Shown piece by piece: positions 12,446 through 25,656 of a stretch of 64,000 nt of DNA. The position numbers and the translations under genes were made by a program. Position 1 is the first letter of the stretch; each line of letters begins with the position of its first letter. This DNA comes from Conus ventricosus (lineage: Eukaryota > Mollusca > Gastropoda > Neogastropoda > Conidae): positions 56,352,662-56,416,661 of the forward strand of contig CM031615.1 in the NCBI GenBank assembly GCA_018398815.1, in the 5' to 3' direction. The notes under the pieces were generated by a model. It searched no databases, was not told the DNA's origin, and saw nothing but the letters and a program-made list of their open reading frames with translations.

Positions 12446-12500
12446 CCCTGATGTGGCCCTTTGCGGTCGGCTGGGCTATAAGCAACATTATCTTATCCTG
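12446..12500 (+). repeat. Conserved 55-bp dispersed motif, copy 1
   Basis: CCCTGATGTGGCCCTTTGCG then GTCGGCTGGGCTATAAGCAA then CATTATCTTATC. Near-identical copies occur at 15358, 55797 (minus) and 57548 (minus) with unrelated flanks. It looks like the 3' tail of a SINE or short LINE ending in a (TTATC)n-like tract. Confidence 0.7.
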
Positions 12501-13270
12501 CACTTTTTGTCTGCCGCTTGCTCACATCTTTGTGTCTGACTCCACTGACCATGTTGTATTAATTTTTATTGTTGTACACTGAACATAATTGTAATTGATC
12601 GGTGTTGAGAACAATCATAGTTGAATGAAACCCTTGTCTTGATTTGTGTTATGTTGCACACTCTTGTTCAAATTTTCTTTTGAAAATGAGATATCTGTCT
12701 GGAAATGTCCTTGAATGATTATCACTAAAGCCCGTCTTACAATGGTCTCAGAGATTTTTGTTGTGATCGAGAGTTTTCCCCTGATCGTCTTTGAACAGAG
12801 TCTGATAGGACTGAGATGGAGTAAACACAGGTGAAAGTTAGTTCAACAGCCGAAGATAATGTCTTGTTGATTTACATTTGTTAGAGTCAAGACACTGCAT
12901 TTTTGTGTGTCTGTGTTTATGCGTGCGTGCGTGGGTGTGTGTTTTAATTTCAATGTCTTACTGAGCAGGGTAGGCACAAGGACTGTGCTAAATCTTTACT
13001 TTTGCTTTTTTTCTGTTTGCAGTTCTTTCTTCTTTTACCAGACTGTACTAATGCTCAAATCCAAAGTGGATGCTGTTGACCGGAAAAAAAGGAAAAGAAA
13101 AAAATACCCCGAGTAATCAGAGTTGTCTTTTTAACTGCTAGGGGAATAAGATCTCTTTGAATGGCATGACACTGACACATTCTGAGTTCTCCAGTTTGTC
13201 AAACCTGTTCCTTGGTACAGGTAATGCTGGCTTGGAGCTCTACAATGTCTACACGTCTAAGCGCTTTACA
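12501..13270. other. Intergenic, no gene recognised
   Basis: No exon, RNA or element signal beyond a short TGCG-rich stretch at 12920-12940. Confidence 0.5.
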
Positions 13271-13280
13271 TTTTATTCAT

Positions 13281-13358
13281 TTCCTCAGGTTTATTCCAGT
13301 GGAAGCAAGCTGAGAACATTCCTCAGGTTTATTCCAGTGGAAGCAAGCTGAGAACATT
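13281..13358. repeat. Direct tandem duplication, 2 x 36 bp
   Basis: CCTCAGGTTTATTCCAGTGG followed by AAGCAAGCTGAGAACATT occurs twice in tandem without differences, so it is a recent duplication. Confidence 0.9.
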
Positions 13359-13439
13359 AGCTTAGTCGTGCTATGTACTCACCAGGTTGAATGGTGAGAA
13401 CCACAGTTTAATGACTGATGTCATGTTTTTGTCCATACT

Positions 13440-14550
13440 CTCCAGCTACCAATGGAATTCCATCACCTCATCATGGACTTCAAAAAGGCATTCAACACAA
13501 TCTGGCAGAAGCCACTATGGGCCACATTGAAGACATTTAACACTGGGCAAAATCTTATCAACACCAGTATCTGTACCCCAGATCAGTTAGTGCATTGCTC
13601 ATACACGGTGCTGTAGAACAATTGTTCACTCCTTCGGTTGGAATATGACAGGGCTGCCTTCTGTCTCCCCCACTTTTTAACATCCTTCAGGTATGCTTTA
13701 AGATTGACGCTCTTGAAGATGTCAGCACAGCCGCCTTTGGAGGAAGAACCATTGCAAACCTTGGATTTGCAGATGGCATCAATGGCCATGCATGCAGTGA
13801 ACAAGAACCCACAAACCTTGTTAAAAGAATGGATGAAACATGGACAAGATACAGTTCGGAAATCGGCACTGAGAAGACCATATTGATGGCCAGTCATGAC
13901 ACCACCATCAACACTGATGTAACAGTCGTTGTTCAGAAGCTAGAAACTGATCACCTGGTCATTTACCTGAGATCCACAACAGCAGTGAGATGTTACTACC
14001 AGAAATCCTCTCAAGGGCAGTAAAGACAACATGGTCCCTGTCCAGATTAAAATCTGTGTAGGAGGATGATGACATCTCCATGAAACACAAGGTCAGGCTC
14101 ATGTCTGCTCTGGTAGATTCCATCTTCGTGTATGCATGTGGGACATGGACCCTCACAGTAAGTCTGGAGAGAGGAAAGTAAGCCGTGGAAATGAAGTGTG
14201 AGATACTAGATATCAAATGTACTGATCCTGTCACAAATGTACAAGTGTGTCAAAGCATCGAACAGTACTTTAGACCATAACAAGATCTACAGACATCGGT
14301 CAAGAAAAGAAGACTATGTTGCTATGGCCATGCAACAAGATCCAGCGGCCTTGCTAAAATGATAGTTAAGGGAACTGTTGAAGGAGGCAGACGGGAGGGA
14401 AGACAGGAAACTGGACAGACTTGACAACAATGTAGACTGGGATAACAGAAATATTTGCAGAGACCCTTGGCTCACAAGGGGCAGAACTGGAGAAATCTGA
14501 CTGACTCTTCAACAGTGTGGTGCCCCTTTGTCTTCTCGTAGAATTCAGGG
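13440..14550 (+). pseudogene. Decayed non-LTR retrotransposon, RT to 3' end
   Basis: Translation in shifting + frames gives the reverse transcriptase start HHLIMDFKKAFNTIWQKPLW (palm motif A aspartate), GCLLSPxLFNIL-type block near 13650, LGFADGINGHACSEQ near 13755 (motif C, with the usual ADD changed to ADG), KTILMASHDT near 13880, DISMKHKVRLMSALVDSIFV near 14070 and, near 14300-14400, RRLCCYGHATRSSGLAKMIV plus GTVEGGRREGRQ. The order and the RSSGLAK...EGGRR ending are those of a common invertebrate non-LTR element. Multiple stops and frameshifts and loss of the catalytic Asp show it is inactive. Confidence 0.85.
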
Positions 14551-16407
14551 GGAAGAAGAAGACACGAAGAATGTTACTTCAGCTGACTCTTCCTCCAGCC
14601 TCTATGGCTTTCATCCCTGCCAACTACCTTGACATACAACCTGTCGTTACTGGCATACTTTCAGAGTAGGGTTTTTTTTTTTCCCCAAGGTTCTTTAGAA
14701 GAACATTTACATCTGTGATCACTTACTGACCCTGCTTTTTGCTGAATGTGATAACTTATCCCAGGAAATGCGGACCAATGTTTCTGTCATGGTTAGAGCA
14801 CACTTGTTCCCTAGATTATGTGAAGGTTTTTGTCAGTCTTTGTGTTTCTGCCAGGAATGTTAAACTTCCAGACAACATCAGGGATTTTTGTTTGTTTGTT
14901 TTGTTTTGTTTTGTTTCTTGGTTGGTTGGTTTGGTTTGGTGTTTCTTATCACTGGCTAGTTAATACATACTGGACATTTACTATGATAAATAATATTTAT
15001 ATACCACTGTTCCAGTGGTAAACAACTCATTGGGTTTTCATGTACCATTCTTTCTTTCATTCATTCAGAAGTAACAAAAAAATCACCACAGAACTCACTG
15101 CCCCCCTTACATGGGTACAGCGTTGTTTAAAATGCTTGATTGAAAAGGGAGGTTTTTAGATGTGTTTTGAAAGCAGGTTACATGAGCAGATTTTTTTAAG
15201 TAGGAGACATTTTCTAGATGAATTGTGGGTTCAATTTCTTTCTTTTTCTTTTTCCTTTTCTTCATATGTTTGTTTGCTAGTACTTTCATTTCATTGCTTT
15301 ATTGAATTCATTCATTTGTTGTATTACAATATTTCTCCCTTGGTATTCCAGGGGTACAGCCCTGACGTGGCCCTTTGCAGTCGGCTGGGCTATAAGCAAC
15401 ATTATCTTATCTCATTCCAGGGGTACACTTTGTCCCTGGAAGCTCATTAAAAAATCTGTATAGATGAGTTTGATTTATCATGTTTTAAAGCACAATCAGT
15501 CGGGAAAATTCTTCAAATTGTGATTTTTACTTGTTATGTGCTGTTTTTAATTTGCTGGAAATATTATTTGAATTCCAGTCCGCTCCATCATTTTATGTTT
15601 TTATTGTTGGAGATGGGCAATTTTGATTTTGTATTTGTATATTCAGTGTCTGCTGCATTTTCTCCACTGGAATTTTCAGCTGTTTTTTTTTTATTGAATC
15701 AATTGTATTTATTCCCTTTTTGTGTCATTGACTTACTCTAATTATTTTGTTGTTGTCGTTGTTGCTTTTTTATTTACTTATGTCTGTTCATTACATCCAT
15801 CTCTAGCTGAATTTTCTCACGGCCTCGGCTATCAGTTTGTATTGTATTTGAGTGTTTTTGTCTTTTAGCCCACTTTACTGTGTATGCTGTGTCCCACCTG
15901 TTCAGACTTTTCACTGTTTCAGGTCACTTGCATCCAAGTCCACCTGTCATGCATCTCCCTCCCCCCCCCCCCCTCTTTCTTTTTTTCTCCAGGGCTTGGT
16001 GGGGGAAAAAAAGCATGTATAATTTGCTTATCTCATTTTCCTGGAAATATCAAATTTCATCCGTTCCTTCCTTCCCACCACCCGCACCTCCTGGATGCCT
16101 CTCTCACTTATTTGTTTTTCTCTCGTCTATGAACCTTTTCTGCCTCTTTTTGTCTGTCTGTTTTTTTCAATCTCGGAGATGTAAAGTTTTGGTAGGTATC
16201 TAACTGTGTTCAAGGATTACGCGTCCTGTTTGATTTTGTGTGGTGGCAGGATCACTTATTCATTCTTACAATATCTGAATCGAATTTATGTCGGGGTTAT
16301 TAGTTAATGTGCAAAGATACATGTATGAAATTCCGGATATAAACAACAACAACATTTAAAAAAAGTTAGTTTCAAAGTGAGGTGACTGCAGGCGGAAATT
16401 GATACAA
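14551..16407. other. Intergenic, no gene recognised
   Basis: AT-rich DNA with T-rich runs, C-rich 15960-15974 and GTTT-rich 14890-14940. Apart from the dispersed motif at 15358-15412, no feature is supported. Confidence 0.5.
15358..15412 (+). repeat. Conserved 55-bp dispersed motif, copy 2
   Basis: CCCTGACGTGGCCCTTTGCA then GTCGGCTGGGCTATAAGCAA then CATTATCTTATC, two differences from the copy at 12446. The flanks are unrelated. Confidence 0.7.
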
Positions 16408-17322
16408 ATTTAAAAGGAATTTAAAGTCGCTCTGCCGGTTAACATGGACAAAGAAATTACAAGACGAAACACGACGCGTTTCGACCTCTTAGGTCTTCTT
16501 CAGGCAAGATAAACAACATTCAGGACAGTGAAAACAAAGAACGAGCAATCACTTATCTTCTCAAATTTTGGCACAAGATGGGCGTTGAATGAAAACGAGG
16601 CCATTGGGAAGGGGGTTGAATGAAAACGAGGCCATTGGGAAGGGGGTTGAATGTGAAAACGAGGCCATTGGGAAGGGGGTTGAATGTGAAAACGAGGCCA
16701 TTGGGAAGGGGGTTGAATGAAAACGAGGCCATTGGGAAGGGGGTTGAATGAAAACGAGGCCATTGGGAAGGGGGTTGAATGAAAGCGAGGCCATTGGGAA
16801 AGGGGTTGAATGAAAACGAGGCCATTGGGAGAGGGGTTGAATGAAAACGAGGCCATTGGGAAGGGGGTTGAATGAAAACGAGGCCATTGGGAAGGGGGTT
16901 GAATGAAAACGAGACCATTGGGAAGGGGTTGAATGAAAACAAGACCATTGGGAAGGGGGTTGAATGAAAACGAGGCCATTGGGAAGGGGGTTGAATGAAA
17001 ACGAGGCCATTGGGAAGGGGGTTGAATGAAAACGAGGCCATTGGGAAGGGGGTTGAATGAAAACGAGACCATTGGGAAGGGGTTGAATGAAAATGAGGCC
17101 ATTGGGAAGGACATCCACCTACCCAATGGCCACATTTGAATTCAACGCCCATCTTCCGCCAAACTTGAGAAGATAAGTGATTGCTCGTTCTTCATTTTCA
17201 TTGTCCTGAGTGTTGTTTATCTTGCCTGAAGAAGACCTAAGAGGTCGAAACGCGTCGTGTTTTGTCTTGTAATTTGTTTGTCCCTGTTAACAGGTGGAGT
17301 TACTTTTTAATCCTTTTAAAAA
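16408..17322. mobile_element. Foldback element: long inverted arms around a minisatellite
   Basis: Two arms of about 170-190 bp are inverted copies of each other. The left runs 16408-16590 and the right 17128-17322. Paired landmarks are TTTAAAAGG at the left end against CCTTTTAAA at the right end, CGACGCGTTTCGACCTCTTA (16472) against TAAGAGGTCGAAACGCGTCG (17238), and GATGGGCGTTGAAT (16577) against ATTCAACGCCCATC (17140). Between them is a 31-bp minisatellite. No coding capacity is seen. It is probably a non-autonomous element: either a foldback DNA transposon or a PLE-related unit with inverted terminal sequences. Clear target duplications were not found. Confidence 0.75.
16583..17110. repeat. 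31-bp minisatellite, about 17 copies
   Basis: The unit is TTGAATGAAAACGAGGCCAT then TGGGAAGGGGG. Two units carry a TG insertion (GAATGTGAAAACG, about 16651 and 16683), and others have GAGACC or AAGACC variants. Because 31 is not a multiple of 3, all three minus-strand frames stay open and give repetitive proteins of 185-211 residues; these are not regarded as genes. Confidence 0.95.
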
Positions 17323-17536
17323 TAACGTGAAAAAGTACTTTAAAAAATGGACTAGATCAGCTATTGTTTTTGTCTATGTTCCCCTGGATGTAGCTATCAT
17401 TTATTTTAAATGGTAATTTGCCTTCATTGTGTATAAGGTGGCTTGAACTAGATAATGCTGCTGTTTCAGTTTTGTTTGTTTTGTATGTGTGTTTATTTCT
17501 CTACTTTAAGGGGGGTCATGTTGTTGTTGTTATGTA

Positions 17537-18933
17537 TGTGATGGTGTGGAGGGGTAAGGGGTGTGCAGGTGAAGACAGGCAGATGGTGATAAGTGCAGGA
17601 ACCAAGGGACAGCAGCCAGTCAAGAAGACACAAGAGGACGAAGTAGAGCTTTTCTCCTTTTTAATTTCTCTCCCATGGCAAGGAGCTCCAACCAGGAACG
17701 CAGCCCTGGGAGCAATCTCTCTCGCACAGCACTCAGCGCACTGAGCACTCTCTCTGCCTCTCACGCCAGTCGCTCACATCAGGGAACACTCTGAACCATT
17801 CTCACACAACGCTTTACTTTTATAACAACGTACCGGGCCGCAAAGCCAGCAACACGGTGCCAGAGACGAAACGGGCCCCGCGAGGCCGGAACCAACAGAA
17901 ATTTGTGTTTTCTATCGCGGCTTCAGTGTTGTCTGGCTCGCTGTCCGTTCAAACTATTAACACATATTTACTATCGATGAAAACCTCAGAACACAAGGAA
18001 TAAAATGCAGTAAGTCACATTTGACAATTTTGTTCCTGTACTAAATCATTGCTGATTAATGTCCCAGAGTGAAGCCACTTTTAACGCGTTTGCGTCATAT
18101 TTTCCTCTATTTCAATAAAAGATACTGAAGAGCGTGAAATAATTTTACAATGAATGAATAGCTGGCATTTCGCTCTTTTCATACATATAAACTTCATTTT
18201 CCGAGACGTGTCTAAGTGGAGAATTGTGTTATTAAAATTTACTAGAAAACACAGTTGACTTTTCACTTCGCCGGCCGTCGGCGCCTACTTTTGACACAAT
18301 TTTCAACTGAAAAATACTCTGTTGAAACGGTCTGTTAAATAATAAATTCTACACATTTTCAGTTGTATTCATAACAGAAATGGAGTCATAAGCAGATTTC
18401 GATCGGAAGTCCGAATTTCGTAGAATGATAATTTGGATCAAAACTCCGACAATGAACGAAGAAGGCAACTTGCTCAAGGGAACCGGCTCATCAGTCATTT
18501 CGTATAGTCGCAAGCCTGGCGGAAAAGATCCTGAGCATGCGATATACGAAATGAGAGCTCATGGACATTACTTTTAACATGCATCTTCAGATTCTTCGGT
18601 TTTCCTCTTACTTTTTGTAAAATCAAGAATTATTCAATGTTCATTCGACAGACAATTGAAAATGGCGCCAAGATTGCTCGTGCAAAATCCCAGTTTAGAG
18701 AAAATATGGGCTTCTCAGCCAGTACGGCTGTTAATGAATCAAATACATTAATTTTGTGACTTTAGCGACGTACATACAACTATGTAGGTTCTGAGGTATT
18801 CATGATTTAAGAATTTACACAATAAAAAAATGAGATTCGACCAAGGGAGGTAAGGAGAAGATAACTCTCGAACAAAACATTTCATCCACGAAGGTAACCA
18901 AAATAATATATACACTGTTAGCACCCGGCTACA
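17537..18933 (-). repeat. LTR of element A (3' LTR, 1397 bp)
   Basis: Starts TGTGATGG and ends GGCTACA on the + strand (TG...CA on the minus strand too). It matches 21528-22929 throughout. On the minus strand a TATA-like box, GTTATAAAAGTA, lies at 17826-17815 and could be the U3 core promoter. Differences from the other LTR are mostly single-base gains or losses. Confidence 0.9.
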
Positions 18934-19740
18934 TCCCCCCCTACTCTGTTACAACCAGCGTCCTCGCTGACATAATGACAGAGTCATCAAGTACAACACA
19001 TAAATCAATGGGAAAACTGGAGCTTTAGACCTCAAGTCTGGAGAGGCATTTCTAGTCCTAAACAAACCCTTATATCAGTGCATCAAAACAAAGCATCAAA
19101 ACATCTTCTCTCTCTCTCATTCTTTGTATTCATATCATTCCAACTAACAAGGGCTTGCTTTTTTTAAACAAAGCTTCTGAAGGTCGGCAGATTCGCATTG
19201 ACTAGAATGGGCATATAATTTAAACAAAATTGCAAAATATCAAATACAAAATGACTAGGATTTGTTTTCTGGACAAAACCCGAATTTTGGAACCTAAAAC
19301 GGCTTTAATGGATTTGTTATTTAAAACAAAACTCCGAATGGTCAGGTACCAAAATGACCAGGATGGATTTGTTAAAAAAATCCAAAACATTGGGTAGGCA
19401 CCGAGTGACAACAATGGACTTGTTATTTGAACAAAATTCCAAAATGTCAGTACCAAATGACTTAGAGAGGATTTGTTATTTAAAACAACATCCCAAGAAA
19501 GTCGGGTACAAAATATACTTTGAATGGATTTGTTAAATTCCAGGCATTGGGTACCAAACGACAACAATGGGCTTGTTATTGAGCAAGATTCCATAAAGTC
19601 AGATACAAATGACAAAAACAGAATTTGCTATAAAATCCTTAGCCAGTACTGCTGGCTTCTGAAAAACCGTGGCATACATTATCCAACTGAAGAACAATCA
19701 ACATATATACTAGCTTGTGCAAAAAAAGACAAATAATTGG
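18934..19740 (-). other. Element A interior, 3' non-coding with tandem repeats
   Basis: Between the integrase-finger segment and the 3' LTR. 19200-19640 holds about seven degenerate units of roughly 52 bp, each with a form of ATGGATTTGTTATTTAAACA then AAATTCC...GGTACCAAA. Element B has the same kind of array at 47270-47700, so the array belongs to the family. Confidence 0.7.
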
Positions 19741-19904
19741 TTAACAACCAGTCCACAGCACCTCTTCCCAAAAGGAGGTATTCAGCAATCATAATCAGTC
19801 CAGGAATATATTTACTGTCTCGTGTAACATCCGACCGAGTCAGTTAAATGAAAGAGTTCCTGGTCATCCAGGCAGGCAACTGAGGTCATACCTTTTTGTT
19901 GGCT

Positions 19905-21460
19905 TTACTGCCAGACAGGTGGTTCGTCGTTGTGCTGGCGTGGGTGGATCACTACGTACCAGGGGCGGAACTGGAGTGGGCACTGGGTGGCCTGCAGTTC
20001 TGGGCTTGGGCTGCGGGGTGTATGCCGGTCCGTCCTATAGTCTGGTGGTGGTTCCAGTTCCCGTCGCGTCAGTCTCCTCCGGTCAGGTGGCGCCGATGAC
20101 GGCAGGGTGTCCATTCTGCTGTCAGGCAGTGGAGTTGCCTGACAGGGCCAGACCCGTTGTCTACAGGCAGGGCAGCTCCTGGGCCTGGGTTCTGGCGCAT
20201 GGATTGGTGGCGTGGAGGCACTGGCGGTCTGGCTGACCTTTCTGCAGGGTCGGCGATCAGATAGGTGCTGCTCCAGATCCCGGTACATACCGGGCCAGTA
20301 GACCAGGGGCCGCAGCATCTCTGCAGCATGTTGGTAGCCCTGGTGACCCTGGCGGTTGTGGACTGCTGACAAAACCTTGGGGCGGAGCAACCTGGGAAGG
20401 AGCAGCTGCTCACACGCCCCAAGTTTAGGGTCCACCATTCGCCGATACAGCACCCCCTGTCGGCAGGTGAATCGGCTATGCTGCTGGGTGAGGGCCTGTA
20501 GCTCCTATTCTCGCCAGCTGCAGGCTTCTTGGCCAGGAGGAGAGAACTGGCCCGATGGATGGGTCCTCCTGCTGCAGTCGGCGCATCTCTCCTGGTGACA
20601 GCTGAGGCAAAATGGACTTTGCCTGTTGCCTGGGTGCTGCTGGGCCATGTCGCTTGTCAGCATTCTGGCTGCTGACAGTGGCAGAGGACTGGGTTTGTCC
20701 CCAGTTTTCACAGGTGCCGACCTCCGTCGCCTCCGCCGGGCCGTCGTCCTGGGTGCTGTGTGCCCGTCACACAGCTGCGGACCTGCAGTGGTGGCCGTGC
20801 AGGTGGTGGCTGCTGCATTTCCTGCCTCAAGCTGGCGACTGTAGCTGTGAGTGCCTCTAGCTGAGTTTGAAGCGAGGCAACAGCAGCAGTGCCAGCCGTG
20901 TGGAGGATGTCGCCGTCGGCACTGCAGTCCTGCATCCACCTTTGGGCTTCCTTCCTAGCCTCTTCAAAGGTGGTGGTAGGATGGTTCCGGACGAAAATAC
21001 CAGACATCCTTGCGGAGTGCTGCTTGTCGTAGGCCACCGGTGAAGACGTCCCGTAGTATGGATGCTGGCAACATTCCATCCCCAGCCTGGTTCACCTTCC
21101 TCCATAGGTACTGGAGATGGGAGCCATACTCCCAGATGGTCTCGTCCTGGCCTTGCTGCCTGTGAAGAATGATGTGGCCAGGGTGACCACATCACGCTGC
21201 TCTCCCCAGTTCTCCTCCAAGATGGTAAAGATCTTGGCTGGGGAGTCCACCTCTGCTGCTGGCAGCCTGATCACCTCCTGGCGAGCTCGGTCATCTAGGG
21301 CGGCAATCAGCCAGAGGGCGGCTTGTCCTGTCATCCAGGGCTGCAGGTGTAGGGCAAGTCTGGCCTCCCGGACGAAGTCATCCACTTCCCTGCTGCTCTC
21401 GGTACCCATGAGTTTGGGGAGCTGATGCAGGGGGTGCAGATGTAGGGGCAGGCTGGCCAT
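19905..21460 (-). pseudogene. Element A gag plus integrase zinc-finger remnant
   Basis: The minus-strand start is at 21460 (MASLPLHLHPLHQLPKLMGT). The gag-like region with ESSREVDDFVREARLAL runs to about 20860, then a coiled-coil LETLTATVASLRQEM-like stretch, then PVLSSW/LTCRQ and, near 20460-20230, GVLYRRMVDPKLGAC, SAVHNRQGHQGYQHAAEMLR and YWPGMYRDLEQHL. The last blocks match the HHCC zinc-binding domain of Ty3/gypsy integrases, but here the first Cys of the CxxC pair is Arg (SDRRPC). Several frameshifts (near 21125, 20705 and 20425) break the frame. A proline-rich tail follows instead of an integrase catalytic core. Element B keeps a longer open version. Confidence 0.8.
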
Positions 21461-21527
21461 GGCGTCCGGTCTTCTTGGGCTGTGTCTTCTTGGTCTCTTC
21501 TGTCTTCGATCCTGCTCGCAGCGCAAT

Positions 21528-22929
21528 TGTGATGGTGTGGAGGGTAAGGGGTGTGCAGGTGAAGACAGGCAGATGGTGATAAGTGCAGGAACCAAGGGAC
21601 AGCAGCCAGTCAAGAAGACACAAGAGGACGAAGTAGAGCTTTCTCCTTTTTAATTTCTCTCCCATGGCAAGGAGCTCCAACCGGAAGCAGCCCTGGGAGC
21701 AATCTCTCTCGCACAGCACTCAGCGCACTGAGCACTCTCTCTGCCTCTCACGCCAGTCGCTCACATCAGGGAACACTCTGAACCATTCTCACACAACGCT
21801 CTACTTTTATAACAACGTACCGGCCGCAAAGCCAGCAACACGGTGCCAGAGACGAAACGGGCCTCGCGAGGCCGGAACCAACAGAAATTTGTGTTTTCTA
21901 TCGCGGCTTCAGTGTTGTCTGGCTCGCTGTCCGTTCAAACTATTAACACATATTTACTATCGATGAAACCTCAGAAACACAAGGAATAAAATGCAGTAAG
22001 TCACATTTGACAATTTTGTTCCTGTACTAAATCATTGCTGATTAATGTCCCAGAGTGAAGCCACTTTTAACGCGTTTGCGTCATATTTTCCTCTATTTCA
22101 ATAAAAGATACTGAAGAGCGTGAAATAATTTTACAATGAATGAATAGCTGGCATTTCGCTCTTTTCATACATATAAACTTCATTTTCCGAGACAGTGTCT
22201 AAGTGGAGAATTGTGTTATTAAAATTTACTAGAAAACACAGCTGACTTTTCACTTCGCCGGCCGTCGGCGCCTACTTTTGACACAATTTTCAACTGAAAA
22301 ATACTCTGTTGAAACGGTCTGTTAAATAATAAATTCTACACATTTTCAGTTGTATTCATAACAGAAATGGAGTCATAAGCAAGATTTCGATCGGGAAGTC
22401 CGAATTTCGTTAGAATGATAATTTGGATCAAAACTCCGACAATGAACGAAGAAGGCAACTTGCTCAAGGGAAACGGCGTCATCAGTCATTCGTATAGTCG
22501 CCAAGCCTGTTCGGAAAGATCCTGAGCATGCGATATACGAAATGAGAGCTCATGGACATTACTTTTAACATGCATCTTCAGATTCTTCGGTTTTTCTCTT
22601 ACTTTTTGTAAAATCAAGAATTATTCAATGTTCATTCGACAGACAATTGAAAATGGCGCCAAGATTGCTCGTGCAAAATCCAGTTTAGAGAAAATATGGG
22701 CTTCTCAGCCCAGTACGGCTGTAATGAATCAAATACATTAATTTTTGTGACTTTAGCGACGTACATACAACTATGTAGGTTCTGAGGTATTCATGATTTT
22801 AAGAATTTACACAATAAAAAAAAAGAGATTCGACCAAGGGAGGTAAGGAGAAGATAACTCTCGAACAACACATTTTCATCCACGAAAGGTAACCAAAATA
22901 AATATATACACTGTTAGCACCCGGCTACA
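21528..22929 (-). repeat. LTR of element A (5' LTR, 1402 bp)
   Basis: Right-hand LTR, TGTGATGG to GGCTACA, collinear with 17537-18933. It carries the same TATA-like box (minus of about 21802-21812). Confidence 0.9.
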
Positions 22930-24375
<1,446 letters not shown>

Positions 24376-25100
24376 TGGTCCAACTGGTGGTATTGGTGAA
24401 GTGTGACACATGTGTTCACAGCCTTCTTAACGATATGACCATTGTGGTGTTTTCTGTGCTGTGTTCAACATTCCATTTCACTTCCAGCTTTTATTTGATT
24501 GGCTACATCAGTGAAGTGTGGAACGCGTGTTCACTTGTCTTGTGTGTAACGTGTTTCAGTCCAATGTTTGGCATCTGGGTTCACTACCAGCGGCAGTTTA
24601 GCTGGTGATGGTCAGTGAAATGTGAAACATGAGTTCCCTGCCCTTCTTTCTAACATAATGATTCTGCTGTTTTCAATGTAGTCTTCAACAACTCCATTCA
24701 AAACCCGCTTCTGTTCAACTGTTGGCTGTAATGAAAGTTCAGGTTCCATGCCCATCTTCACAACTTTAGATTTGTGGTGTTTTCAGTGTAATGCTGGGCA
24801 TCTTGGTTGTCTGTCAGCTTTAGTCAGCATTGGTAAGAGTGACATATCTGTTTGCTATCCACCCTATTACCAGCTTCATCATTCTGGTGTTTGGGGTGTA
24901 GTAGTGTTTGGGGTGTAGTACATGACTTCTCAGCGGACAACTAGCTTCAGTCCAATAGGTGGGATCCGTGAGATGTGAAATATGTGTTCTCTGTCCTTAA
25001 CTGTGCATTTGCTTTAACGTTTTACTGTGATGTTTGACATCTCAGTCTTGTCCCACTAGTGGCAACAGTGAAATGTGCAATATCTGCCCATCTTGACCCT
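24376..25100. repeat. Degenerate tandem repeat, about 115-125 bp unit, about 6 copies
   Basis: Units share a form of TCCAACTGGTGG, then GTGAAGTGTGACACATGTGT, TTC...CC and a TGGTGTTTTCAGTGT block. They start near 24376, 24498, 24590, 24720, 24830, 24950 and 25050. Divergence is high. No coding function is apparent. Confidence 0.6.
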
Positions 25101-25625
25101 TTGAATGCTACCTGTAAGTTTACTGGTCATCCATGTGATCACAGAGACATCACTGTCTGTCTGGTCGAGTTTCACAAAGAACAACACAAGGTTAATCAGT
25201 TTAGGCAATGATGCCTTCCGAGTGTGGACAAAGTGGAGTTACCTCTCTTTTCTTTCTCTTTCAAATCTGGACAGCAGTAGTAATCTCCCTAGGTGTCAGC
25301 AGCCAAGGGCTTAATGAAAATCATTCAGGTGTGTCTAGTGTGGTGTCTTTTAGCCTTCTCTTCACTGCTAGATTCTGTCCAAGCCATGGAACTGCGAGGC
25401 ACCTTAAAGACTGACGTGCTCAGTGTGGTGGTACAGCTTGCATTGAACAGCCTGTCTTAGTGTTCCAGCCATCCTGGTAGTGCAGTGGTAAAAATAGAGA
25501 GGAGTGTCTTCAGAGCAACCCTCAGAAGTTCTTCGACATTGGGTCTTCAATGGGAAGGGGTCTCTTGTGGAGATGAATCTTCTGTAAACAAAAAGAAAAC
25601 AAATCTTTCACAAAAACAATAGTTC

Positions 25626-25656
<31 letters not shown>

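Noticed and set aside
16500..17152. Three overlapping minus-strand proteins of 185-211 residues with FIQPPSQWPRFHSTP repeats
   Set aside because: They are the same 31-bp minisatellite read in three frames; openness follows from the unit lacking stops, not from coding.
16468..17260. CRISPR-like array at the 31-bp repeats
   Set aside because: There are no spacers; the units are contiguous, and this is animal nuclear DNA.
17230..17262. Canonical hammerhead ribozyme in the foldback arm
   Set aside because: An extra A between CTGAAGA and stem II, and a weak stem I, depart from the consensus. Kept only as a hammerhead-like resemblance.
19905..21613. Plus-strand frames over the A and B gag regions (for example 19896-20236, 20612-20860, 49058-49594)
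   Set aside because: Shadows of the minus-strand gag and integrase-finger sequence, which has recognisable domains and is collinear in both elements.
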